Source of the DNA: CALJDF01 sp038121105
Lineage (GTDB): Bacteria > Pseudomonadota > Alphaproteobacteria > SHVP01
Assembly (NCBI GenBank): GCA_038121105.1
Contig: JAYONB010000002.1
Location: forward strand, 1 to 64,000
Direction: 5' to 3'
Length of the DNA stretch: 64,000 nt
In this document: in pieces, positions 7,021 through 14,515 of the stretch
Layout of the letters: the number at the start of each line of letters is the position of its first letter
How positions within the stretch are numbered: position 1 is the stretch's first letter
Notes under the pieces: model-generated
The model's input: the letters and a program-made list of their open reading frames with translations, nothing else
Told to the model about the DNA's origin: nothing
Database searches by the model: none
Made by a program: the position numbers and the translations under genes

Positions 7021-8541
7021 CTATCCGACGGCGATGCGATCGGATTTTTTGATCCGTCGACGCATGACGGACGAGGGGATACGCATCGCTTCACGGTATT
7101 TTGCGACGGTTCGGCGCGCGATATCGATGTTCTCACGCCGCAACATATCGACGATTTTGTCGTCCGAGAGCACCGCGTTTGCCGGTTCTTTGTCGATCAG
7201 ATCGCGAATGCGATGCCGCACTGATTCCGCCGACAACGCATCGCCCCCGGTGGTCGACGTGATCGCCGAGGTAAAGAAATATTTGAGCTGATAGGTACCG
7301 CGCGGCGTGGCCATGTATTTGTTGGTGGTCACGCGGCTGACCGTACTTTCATGCATCTCGATTTCCTGCGCGATGTCACGCAGAGTCAGCGGACGGAGAT
7401 GCTGGATACCGTGGGCGAAAAAGGCATCCTGTTGGCGCACCAACTCGGCCGAGACCTTCAAAATGGTCTGGGCGCGTTGCTCGAGCGATTTCACCAGCCA
7501 ATTGGCGGAATGAAGTTGCTCGGTGATGTAGGCCTTGTCCTTCCGCGAACAACTTTGTGTATTCACCTCGGCAAAGTACTGCTGGTTCACGAGGACCTTC
7601 GGCAACGTTTCGTTGTTGAGCTCGACGGTCCATCCGCCGTTCGCGCCAGGTCTTACATAAACATCGGGCACGAGGGTTTGGGCAATTTCATTGCTGAAGG
7701 CCAAGCCGGGCTTCGGATTCAACCGCCGGAGCTCCTGAATCATATCGGCAATATCTTCGGCCTCGACCCCACAACGCGATACCAGGGCGGCATGGTCGTG
7801 GGACGCGAGAAGATCGAGATTTTCGACTAGAGCCGCCATGGCCGGGTCGAAGCGGTCGTTTTCACGAAGCTGGAGCGCCAGGCACTCACTGAGGTCGCGC
7901 GCGAAGATCCCAACGGGATCGAAAGCCTGCAAGCGTGTCAGTACGTTTTCGACGCGTTCGACCGGCGCCCCGACTTGACCCGCAATCGCGTCGAGTTCGC
8001 CGACCAAATACCCGGCCTCGTCGAGCATATGGATAAGGTTGAATCCGATCATTCGGTCGACGGGATCGGTAAAGTCCATATTCAGTTGGGCCAAGAGATG
8101 ATCGGTGAGGCTGATCTCTTCGCCGATCGTCTGTTCCAGCAAATCGCCCGATCCTTCGAAGGACGAGCCGGAGCTTGCATAGGGGCCACGTAGCCCCGCA
8201 TCCGACGGGTAACCCTCGCCGGTCGCATTGTCGGTGTAGACGTCGCCGTAGCTCATATCGAGCGGTTGCTCGTTGTCGTTCGGAATCTCAGCGGCGCTTG
8301 AAAGAGCAGCAGTGTCGACATTGTCGGTGCCGACATTGCCCACGTCATCGGGGAGAGATTCGCCGCGTTCCAGCCGATCCCCCTCCACTCTCTCAAGCAG
8401 AGGGTTGCGTTCGATTTCTTGCTCGACGAATTCCGAGAGTTCGATGTTGGTCAACTGCAAGAGCTTGATCGCTTGCTGCAGTTGCGGCGTCATCACAAGC
8501 GATTGTGATTGCCGCATCTCCTGCCGTTGACCGAGCGCCAT
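7021..8541 (-). CDS. rpoN: RNA polymerase sigma-54 factor
   Basis: A 506-residue sigma factor for nitrogen-regulated and enhancer-dependent promoters. Region I is the Gln/Leu-rich start (QSLVMTPQLQQAIKLLQLTNIELSEF), followed by an acidic region II. The core-binding and HTH part contains LTLRDIAQEIEMHESTVSRVTTNKY, and the C-terminal RpoN box is ARRTVAKYRE. AGGAGA lies 7 bases before the ATG and touches the end of lptB (9-base gap), so rpoN is probably read from the Lpt operon. The length is normal. Confidence 0.97.
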   Translation of the reverse strand: MALGQRQEMRQSQSLVMTPQLQQAIKLLQLTNIELSEFVEQEIERNPLLERVEGDRLERGESLPDDVGNVGTDNVDTAALSSAAEIPNDNEQPLDMSYGDVYTDNATGEGYPSDAGLRGPYASSGSSFEGSGDLLEQTIGEEISLTDHLLAQLNMDFTDPVDRMIGFNLIHMLDEAGYLVGELDAIAGQVGAPVERVENVLTRLQAFDPVGIFARDLSECLALQLRENDRFDPAMAALVENLDLLASHDHAALVSRCGVEAEDIADMIQELRRLNPKPGLAFSNEIAQTLVPDVYVRPGANGGWTVELNNETLPKVLVNQQYFAEVNTQSCSRKDKAYITEQLHSANWLVKSLEQRAQTILKVSAELVRQQDAFFAHGIQHLRPLTLRDIAQEIEMHESTVSRVTTNKYMATPRGTYQLKYFFTSAITSTTGGDALSAESVRHRIRDLIDKEPANAVLSDDKIVDMLRRENIDIARRTVAKYREAMRIPSSVMRRRIKKSDRIAVG

Positions 8542-8550
8542 CGATGTCTC

Positions 8551-9324
8551 CTAAAGCGTGAAGCGGTCGCCGAGGTAAACCCGGCGAACGGCTTCGTGGG
8601 CAACGATCTCGGAGGGAGGGCCCTCCATGAGAATGCCGCCGTCATGGAGGATGTAGGCGCGGTCGACGATATCGAGTGTCTCGCGAACGTTGTGATCGGT
8701 GATCAGCACGCCGATCCCGCGATCTTTGAGGTGAGCGACCAGGTCCCGAATATCGCCAAGTGCGATGGGATCGATTCCGGCGAGAGGTTCGTCGAGAAGA
8801 ACGAAGCTCGGTCGCGAGGCGAGTGCTCGAGCAATCTCAACGCGGCGTCGCTCGCCACCCGACAACGTAACGGCCGAGGCGCGGCGCAGATGTTCGATCG
8901 AAAACTCGGCAAGAAGTTCTTCAAGGTACTCTTCGCGCCGGTGATGATGCGGCTCGGTCACTTCCAAGGCAGCGCGAATGTTGTTCTCGACCGAGAGGCC
9001 CCGGAAGATCGATGCTTCCTGCGGCAGGTAACCAACGCCAAGGCGTGCGCGGCGATACATCGGTAGGCTGGTGATGTCGTGACCGTCCATTTTGATCGTG
9101 CCGTAATCCGGCGCGATCAACCCGGTCATGCAATAGAAACAGGTGGTTTTGCCCGCACCGTTCGGGCCCAGAAGAGCGACCGCCTCGCCACGCTGAACCG
9201 ACAAGGTGACGTTGCGCAGGACTGGGCGCTTGCGAAAGGACTTACCCAGGCGCTCGGCGACAAGCCCTGCGTTGCTTGCGACAAGCCGGGGTCCTTCTGG
9301 GTCTATGTTGCTCAAATCAGCCAT
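8551..9324 (-). CDS. lptB: LPS export ABC transporter ATP-binding protein LptB
   Basis: A 257-residue cytoplasmic ATPase that powers LptB2FG extraction of lipopolysaccharide from the inner membrane. Walker A is GPNGAGKTT, the Q-loop region LPQEASIFRGLSVENN, the signature LSGGERRRVEIARAL, Walker B VLLDEPLAGIDP, and the H-loop LITDHNVRE. All are intact and match LptB rather than generic importers. It lies between lptA and rpoN, as in other proteobacteria. lptFG are not in this window. Confidence 0.96.
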   Translation of the reverse strand: MADLSNIDPEGPRLVASNAGLVAERLGKSFRKRPVLRNVTLSVQRGEAVALLGPNGAGKTTCFYCMTGLIAPDYGTIKMDGHDITSLPMYRRARLGVGYLPQEASIFRGLSVENNIRAALEVTEPHHHRREEYLEELLAEFSIEHLRRASAVTLSGGERRRVEIARALASRPSFVLLDEPLAGIDPIALGDIRDLVAHLKDRGIGVLITDHNVRETLDIVDRAYILHDGGILMEGPPSEIVAHEAVRRVYLGDRFTL

Positions 9325-9382
9325 TGGTCAAATTACCACCGTTACCGTATCCGACTCTCGGTCGGATTTGGTTAACAAGCGG

Positions 9383-9904
9383 TCAACGTCCACCATTTCG
9401 GCGCGGGACGAACAACCCGCGAACACGACCGTCGCCACCGGTTTTGTCGCCGTCCATGGTGCTTTGACCGGTCGTGAGATCAAATACCACGCGGCTTCCC
9501 CTGATGACGTTTTCGCCCTGGGTCAGCACCACGCGCCCGGTCAAGGTAATCACACCGTTGTCCACATCGTAGGTACCCTCGTCGCCTTCGGCCGTTTCCT
9601 CGCCGGACGAAAAGAACACCTGTCCCTCGGCGTCGATCTTCGAAATGGCTTGGGCGGCGTCGTCATCGGCACCGTCTTGATAGTGCACCCACAGACGCTC
9701 GGCGCGGAGTCTGATGTTGCCCTGCTGGGCGTCGACGTTACCGCTGAAGACGGCGATTTGGTTTTCTTGCTGAACCTCGAGCGAATCGGCGGCGATTTCG
9801 ATCGGCAAGGCCGTGTCGTGGCCCGTGCGCTCTTGCGCCAGTGCGGGGGACCCCGTGACCATGGCGGCCAACAAAGCCAGCATCGGCATCAATCGCGCGT
9901 TCAT
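9383..9904 (-). CDS. lptA: periplasmic LPS transport protein LptA
   Basis: A 173-residue OstA-like protein with a Sec signal peptide (LMPMLALLAAMVTGSPALA). The mature part has the beta-jellyroll features of LptA (IEIAADSLEVQQENQIAVFSG, GNVDAQQGNIRLRAERLWV, VITLTGRVVLTQGENVIRG). It bridges LPS across the periplasm. Its ATG overlaps the lptC stop (4 bases), indicating translational coupling. The C-terminus is Gly/Arg-rich (VPRRNGGR). Confidence 0.93.
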   Translation of the reverse strand: MNARLMPMLALLAAMVTGSPALAQERTGHDTALPIEIAADSLEVQQENQIAVFSGNVDAQQGNIRLRAERLWVHYQDGADDDAAQAISKIDAEGQVFFSSGEETAEGDEGTYDVDNGVITLTGRVVLTQGENVIRGSRVVFDLTTGQSTMDGDKTGGDGRVRGLFVPRRNGGR

Positions 9905-10578
9905 AATGCATTCCCAGCCTGGAGGGTCATCCGTACGTTGCCCATGAAAAAGAGGCGGCGCCCGTCACGTTCCATTCGAAATGAATCGGCGTCCAGCGTC
10001 CCGAGCGGCCCTTGCGCACTGACCGGTTCGGTCCCGCGGGCCGTGCCGTCAATCAAATCGATCCGCGCACTTGGGGTATGCATGGCAAAACCGTTGTCGG
10101 CGAACAATTCGACCCCACCGCCTAGGGCGAGGCTTTGCTGGGTGCGATCGTAAAGCCCACTTGCCGAAATCAACGACACCCATGCGCCGGTGTCGAGGGT
10201 GATGTCGGCCTGCAGGGTGTGGAGGGCGATACGCTCGGGATTAATGGCATTCGGCACCGCGCGTTCCGCAGTGATCACGAATGGTTGGTTTTGGGAGTCG
10301 GTGCCGACAAAGCGGGCGCGTGTCATGCCGGCATCGCCGGCGTCTCCTTCAGGCAGCGCGGCCAGGGAAACGCGAAACGTCGAGTCTGTTTCCTGGCCTT
10401 GGGGCCAAGCGACAAGAATCAGGACAAGCCCCAGGGCGGTAAGGGGGAGTGCGATTTTGGCGAGATTGACGAAACGGCTGTAGCGCCGGCTTAGGGCGCG
10501 CCGCCCCTGGGGCGAGAAGACCTCGCGCGGCGGGGTTGATGTGGCGTCGGCGCTCAAGCTGCGCCTGCGCGGAGACAA
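9901..10578 (-). CDS. lptC: LPS export protein LptC
   Basis: A 225-residue bitopic inner-membrane protein that accepts LPS from LptB2FG and passes it to LptA. One transmembrane helix lies near residues 41-60 (KIALPLTALGLVLILVAW) after an Arg-rich cytosolic N-terminus. A periplasmic jellyroll with low sequence conservation follows. The call rests on position (kdsD-lptC-lptA-lptB), topology and size. The start at 10578 overlaps the end of kdsD by 25 bases. Confidence 0.88.
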   Translation of the reverse strand: MSPRRRSLSADATSTPPREVFSPQGRRALSRRYSRFVNLAKIALPLTALGLVLILVAWPQGQETDSTFRVSLAALPEGDAGDAGMTRARFVGTDSQNQPFVITAERAVPNAINPERIALHTLQADITLDTGAWVSLISASGLYDRTQQSLALGGGVELFADNGFAMHTPSARIDLIDGTARGTEPVSAQGPLGTLDADSFRMERDGRRLFFMGNVRMTLQAGNAL

Positions 10579-11549
10579 TCGTGGAGCCGAACAATGCCCA
10601 CAACGCGCCCGTCATCGACCACAAAGAGGTTTGTGATCTTCCCGGCCATCATTGCGACGGCCTCGGCAACGAGGCTGTCCGACGAGATCGTTTGGGGATC
10701 CGGGGTCATCACCGCGGCCGCTTCCATCTCAAGCAGGCCGGGCGCCATGTGTCGTCTGAGGTCACCGTCCGTGATAATCCCGACGAGACGCTCACCGTCG
10801 TCGACGATTCCCGCGCACCCGAAATTCTTTTCTGACATCACCAAGAGGACGTCCGACATGGAGGCATTACGCATCGCGAGGGGCATTTCCGGCGCTTTCC
10901 GCATGAGGTCCCCCACACGAAGCAACGAGGCGCCCAGACGCCCACCGGGATGGAGAACGCGAAATCGATCCGGCGAAAACCCACTGCGTTCTAGCAACGC
11001 GACGGCCAGCGCGTCGCCAAGGGCCATCATCATCGTCGTCGACGTTGTTGGAGCAAGGCCCATCGGACACGCTTCCGGCACATCCGGCAGCATCAAAACG
11101 ACGTCGGCAGCACGACCAAGCGTGGATTCAGGATTTCCGGTGATCGCGACCAACGGAATGCTGAACCGCTTCGTGTAAGAGAGGATGTCGGCCAACTCGC
11201 CGTTCTCGCCGGATTTCGAGAACAACAAGACGGCGTCTTGGGCCGTGACCATGCCCAAATCCCCATGGCTGGCTTCGCTGGGGTGCACGAATTGGGCGGG
11301 CGTGCCTGTTGAGGCTAGCGTTGCGGCCACCTTCCGCGCAATCTGGCCAGACTTGCCGATACCACCGACGATGACCCGACCGCCGACCCGGGCGAGAACC
11401 TCCACGGCTTCGGTGAAGCGCGCATCAAGACGTCGTGACAGCTCGGCGAGGGCGGCGGATTCTTGACCCAACACCTCGCGGGCCACATCAACGTCGCGAT
11501 CAGGGGGAGGGTTGGAAGCCAAATCTGGGGTGGGGGCGCCCGAACTCAT
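10554..11549 (-). CDS. kdsD: D-arabinose-5-phosphate isomerase (KpsF/GutQ family)
   Basis: A 331-residue enzyme making arabinose-5-phosphate, the precursor of KDO. The N-terminal SIS domain contains VIVGGIGKSGQIARKVAATLASTGTP with the partner motif HPSEASHGDLGM. Two CBS domains follow (VMSEKNFGCAGIVDDGERLVGIITDGDLRRHM; AGKITNLFVVDDGRVVGIV). The length and domain order are standard. It works with kdsB (at about 53 kb) and the lpt genes directly downstream. Confidence 0.95.
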   Translation of the reverse strand: MSSGAPTPDLASNPPPDRDVDVAREVLGQESAALAELSRRLDARFTEAVEVLARVGGRVIVGGIGKSGQIARKVAATLASTGTPAQFVHPSEASHGDLGMVTAQDAVLLFSKSGENGELADILSYTKRFSIPLVAITGNPESTLGRAADVVLMLPDVPEACPMGLAPTTSTTMMMALGDALAVALLERSGFSPDRFRVLHPGGRLGASLLRVGDLMRKAPEMPLAMRNASMSDVLLVMSEKNFGCAGIVDDGERLVGIITDGDLRRHMAPGLLEMEAAAVMTPDPQTISSDSLVAEAVAMMAGKITNLFVVDDGRVVGIVRLHDCLRAGAA

Positions 11550-11571
11550 TCGAAAACTGCCTCATGACCGT

Positions 11572-11588
11572 GGCGCGAACACCGCGCC
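11572..11588. other. GC-rich hairpin between rnd and kdsD
   Basis: A perfect 6-bp stem, GGCGCG-AACAC-CGCGCC, lies 23 bases upstream of the kdsD start. No T run follows on either strand, so it is more likely a leader structure or processing site than a terminator. Confidence 0.4.
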
Positions 11589-11642
11589 AACCTTCTTGTT
11601 ATGCGCTCCCCCCGGAGCAAATTCAATAACTCTCGCAATAAC

Positions 11643-12269
11643 TTAATGCGAAAAGATGTCGTCCTCGGGCCAACCACCCATGTCCAGCGCCACACGCTTT
11701 GGTAGAAAATCAAAGCAGGATTGCGCGAGTTCCGTTCGGCCTTCGCGCGCCAGCATCGTATCGAGCTTTTCGCGCAACCGATGCAGATAGAGGACATCCT
11801 GCGCCGCGTAGTTCTGTTGTTCGGGAGACAACGTATCGGCCCCCCAATCCGAGGATTGCTGCTCCTTCGATAGATCAATGCCGAGAAGCTCGCGACACAG
11901 GTCCTTCAACCCGTGGCGATCGGTGTAAGTGCGCACCAACTTGGAAGCGATCTTAGTGCAATACACCTTGCCGCCGATTTGCCCGATGTGCCGTTCGAGC
12001 ATCGCGATATCGAAGCGACCGTAATGGAAGAGTTTGGTGACATTCGAATCGGCGATCAGGGCGCGGAGGTTCGGCGCGTCATAAGCTGCCGGATGGCGAA
12101 ATTGCACAAGATGGCAGTCGGCGCCATTCCCAGAAAGTTGCGCAAGGCAAAGCCGATCTCGCACCAGCGACAAGCCGGTGGTCTCCGTATCGATGGCCAC
12201 GGTGTCACCGAGGTCGAGCCCGTCGGGCAAATCGTTTTGGTGGAGATGGATTTTGGGTGCGGACGCCAT
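11643..12269 (-). CDS. rnd: ribonuclease D (DEDDy 3'-5' exonuclease, short form)
   Basis: A 208-residue protein holding only the DEDDy exonuclease domain. ExoI is AIDTETTGL (D-x-E), ExoII is around LFHYGRFDIAML, and ExoIII is YAAQDVLYL (Y-x3-D). The C-terminal HRDC domains of E. coli RNase D are absent, as in many alphaproteobacterial short forms. The start at 12269 (MASAPKIHLH) is chosen because AGAGG lies upstream. The longer frame would run through the tRNA-Leu gene. Its likely role is 3' trimming of tRNA and other small RNAs. Confidence 0.9.
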   Translation of the reverse strand: MASAPKIHLHQNDLPDGLDLGDTVAIDTETTGLSLVRDRLCLAQLSGNGADCHLVQFRHPAAYDAPNLRALIADSNVTKLFHYGRFDIAMLERHIGQIGGKVYCTKIASKLVRTYTDRHGLKDLCRELLGIDLSKEQQSSDWGADTLSPEQQNYAAQDVLYLHRLREKLDTMLAREGRTELAQSCFDFLPKRVALDMGGWPEDDIFSH

Positions 12270-12308
12270 AGCGGCCTCTTTTCTGGTCGCGGCAACATCG
12301 CGGCGGTG

Positions 12309-12395
12309 TGGTGCCCAGGAGAAGACTCGAACTTCCACGGCCCGAAGGCCACTAGCACCTGAAGCTAGCGCGTCTACCAATTCCGCCACCTGGGC
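12309..12395 (-). tRNA. tRNA-Leu(CAG)
   Basis: An 87-nt class II tRNA with a long variable arm (TGGCCTTCGGGCC) and encoded CCA (12309-12311). The acceptor stem GCCCAGG pairs with CCTGGGC. The anticodon loop TTCAGGT, closed by CTAGC/GCTAG, gives anticodon CAG (12359-12361). The T arm includes AGTTCGAGTCT. It lies immediately upstream of rnd on the same strand. Confidence 0.97.
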
Positions 12396-12407
12396 CCGAG
12401 GCGTGAC

Positions 12408-12436
12408 TGGTAAAGAGTGACCGATAGGCGTGTCAA
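12408..12436 (-). promoter_or_regulatory. candidate tRNA-Leu promoter
   Basis: On the minus strand there is a perfect TTGACA (12431-12436), a 17-base spacer and a weak -10 TTACCA (12408-12413). This would start RNA a few bases before the tRNA. Confidence 0.45.
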
Positions 12437-12506
12437 GCATCGCGCCCGCTCATTGACCGATTCTCGGGCAGGACTAAGATGCCGGGCCTTGGCAGCGGAG
12501 GAATCG

Positions 12507-13460
12507 ATGTCCGAGCGACTCATTACCTTGATTGGCGGCTCCGGCTTTATTGGGCGCCATTTGGTCCGCCGACTGGCGGCGCAGGGCTACCGTATTCGGA
12601 TCGGCGTTCGACGCCCCGAAAAGGCAAAATTCCTTCAGCCATTGGGCGATGTCGGCCAAATCGTGCCGGTCCAAGTCAACCTGCGCGACGACACGACGGT
12701 CTTAGCCGCGGTAAGCGGGGCCTGGGGCGTCGTCAACCTGGTCGGCGTGCTGCGCAATAGCGGACATCAGACCTTCGATGCCGTGCACGCGGCCGGTCCT
12801 GGCCGGGTCGGCCGGCTCGCCCGTATGGGTGGGGTCGAGCGCTTGGTCCAAATCTCGGCGCTCGGTGCGGACCCGGAATCAGCGTCGCATTACGCTCAAT
12901 CCAAGGCCGAGGGTGAAGCGGCGTTGAAGGCCGAATTTCCCGACGCAACGATCATCCGGCCCAGTTTGGTGTTCGGCCCGGAGGATCAGTTTTTCAATCG
13001 GTTCGCGGCGATGACGGCGTTGTCACCGTTCCTCCCCATCTTCGGCGACTCCGTTGCCGATGCGGGGACAACCAAATTTCAGCCGGTTTTTGTAGGCGAC
13101 GTTGCGGCGGCCATCGCGCGCGGCCTGACGGACGATGCGGCGAAAGGCAAGACATACGAGCTGGGCGGTCCGCGCGTTTACACATTCCGCGAGTTGATGG
13201 AACTGGTCTTGGGATACACAGGGCGCCGTCGGTTGCTTTTGCCGGTTCCGTATTCGCTGGCCGGTGTGGGGGCGGCGGTTCTCGAGATGGTGCCCCAGGC
13301 CCCTCTGACCCGGGATCAAGTCAAACTCCTGCGGATCGACAACGTGTGCGGGGATATGCCGGGATTGGCGGATCTGGGCGTATCGCCGACGCCGGTTGAA
13401 GCCGTCGTCCCGAGTTTTCTAGCGCGATTTCGGAAAGGCGGCCGCCCGGTCGAAGCCTAG
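12507..13460 (+). CDS. complex I NDUFA9-like NAD(P)-binding (atypical SDR) protein
   Basis: A 317-residue Rossmann protein of the NDUFA9/NmrA-like SDR group found near respiratory genes in alphaproteobacteria. The dinucleotide motif is LIGGSGFIGRHLVRRL, an active-site-like YAQSK is at about residue 135, and IIRPSLVFGPEDQFFNRF follows. In mitochondria NDUFA9 is an accessory complex I subunit; the role of the bacterial stand-alone form is not established. The ATG at 12507 has GGAGG upstream. Its stop overlaps the uppP stop on the other strand (CTAG). Confidence 0.87.
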   Translation: MSERLITLIGGSGFIGRHLVRRLAAQGYRIRIGVRRPEKAKFLQPLGDVGQIVPVQVNLRDDTTVLAAVSGAWGVVNLVGVLRNSGHQTFDAVHAAGPGRVGRLARMGGVERLVQISALGADPESASHYAQSKAEGEAALKAEFPDATIIRPSLVFGPEDQFFNRFAAMTALSPFLPIFGDSVADAGTTKFQPVFVGDVAAAIARGLTDDAAKGKTYELGGPRVYTFRELMELVLGYTGRRRLLLPVPYSLAGVGAAVLEMVPQAPLTRDQVKLLRIDNVCGDMPGLADLGVSPTPVEAVVPSFLARFRKGGRPVEA

Positions 13461-14278
13461 GTCAACCCGACGGCGTCAAAGCCGTAGATCCAGATAAGTA
13501 GACCGACACCTAGTAAGACTCGGTAGAGCGCAAAGGGGCCGAAGGTCGCGCGGCGCAACCACGCCAATAACGCGGTGATCGCCAGCAACGCGAACCCGAA
13601 TGCGAGCACGGCGGCGATGGCCGCCTCGGTGATGTCCCCGATGGCGGTTACCTTGGCCGCGTCGGACGCCACCAAAATCCCTGCCGCGACGATCGTGGGG
13701 ATCGACAGCAACATCGAGAAACGCGCCGCTTCCGGGCGCTCGAACCCGAGGATACGCGCCGCCGTCATTGTGATTCCCGACCTACTGGTGCCGGGGATAA
13801 GCGACAGTATCTGCGCGATGCCGATAATGAGGGAGTGGCCAACGGTCATCTGCTCCAGCTTCCGCACCCTTAGGAAAAGCCGGTCAGCGACGTAAAGGAG
13901 CACGCCGAAGCCCAACGTCGTCCACGCGATAATTTCAGGGCTGCGGAGGCTATCCACGACATCCAGGGCGACCAAGGCCGCGCCCGCGATCACGACGGGC
14001 ACGGTGCCCACGATCAGGCGCACCAAAAGGCGAGTCGACTGATCGTGGCGGCCGCGGGCGATCTTAACAAGCCCGGAGAACAGCGCCGCAACATCGCGCC
14101 AGAAATAGGCGATGACCGCCAGCAGCGTGCCCAGGTGCACCGCGACGTCGACGAGCAATTTCTGGTCCGGCCAACCGGTAACAGCGGGGACCAGGATCAG
14201 ATGGCCGGAGGAACTGATGGGAAGGAATTCGGTGACACCCTGAACGGCGGCGAGGACGATCAACTGCAGAAGCGTCAT
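13457..14278 (-). CDS. uppP: undecaprenyl-diphosphate phosphatase
   Basis: A 273-residue polytopic membrane enzyme (BacA family) that dephosphorylates undecaprenyl pyrophosphate, recycling the lipid carrier for peptidoglycan and polysaccharide synthesis. The two signature loops are present: AAVQGVTEFLPISSSGHLIL near the N-terminus and LIPGTSRSGITMTAARILGF near residue 160. About eight hydrophobic segments are visible. It confers bacitracin tolerance in other species when overproduced. Confidence 0.96.
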   Translation of the reverse strand: MTLLQLIVLAAVQGVTEFLPISSSGHLILVPAVTGWPDQKLLVDVAVHLGTLLAVIAYFWRDVAALFSGLVKIARGRHDQSTRLLVRLIVGTVPVVIAGAALVALDVVDSLRSPEIIAWTTLGFGVLLYVADRLFLRVRKLEQMTVGHSLIIGIAQILSLIPGTSRSGITMTAARILGFERPEAARFSMLLSIPTIVAAGILVASDAAKVTAIGDITEAAIAAVLAFGFALLAITALLAWLRRATFGPFALYRVLLGVGLLIWIYGFDAVGLT

Positions 14279-14341
14279 AGAAAAGTCCGTTGGGCGACGT
14301 GGCTCTTGCTAGCACACAGTGAGGTCCCGGACCAATCGGCC

Positions 14342-14366
14342 ATATAGTTCCGATTCGATACTATAT
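14342..14366. promoter_or_regulatory. AT-rich dyad in the uppP-gltD divergent gap
   Basis: ATATAGT (14342-14348) and ACTATAT (14360-14366) form a perfect 7-bp inverted repeat around an 11-base spacer, in an unusually AT-rich 100-base stretch between divergent uppP and gltD. It could be an operator or promoter region for either gene. No known regulator consensus was matched. Confidence 0.4.
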
Positions 14367-14515
14367 TTTAGGTCTAACCTGTTGCTCGTGCCCGCGGGCA
14401 GTGGTTTTGCGCACACTAACCAAAGTATTAGGTCAATAGATATGACATAATAAGCGTTTTTTCCTCGCGGTCGCGGCGAAAACAGCCTATCTAGGGCGGT
14501 CCAAAAGGGGATGTC

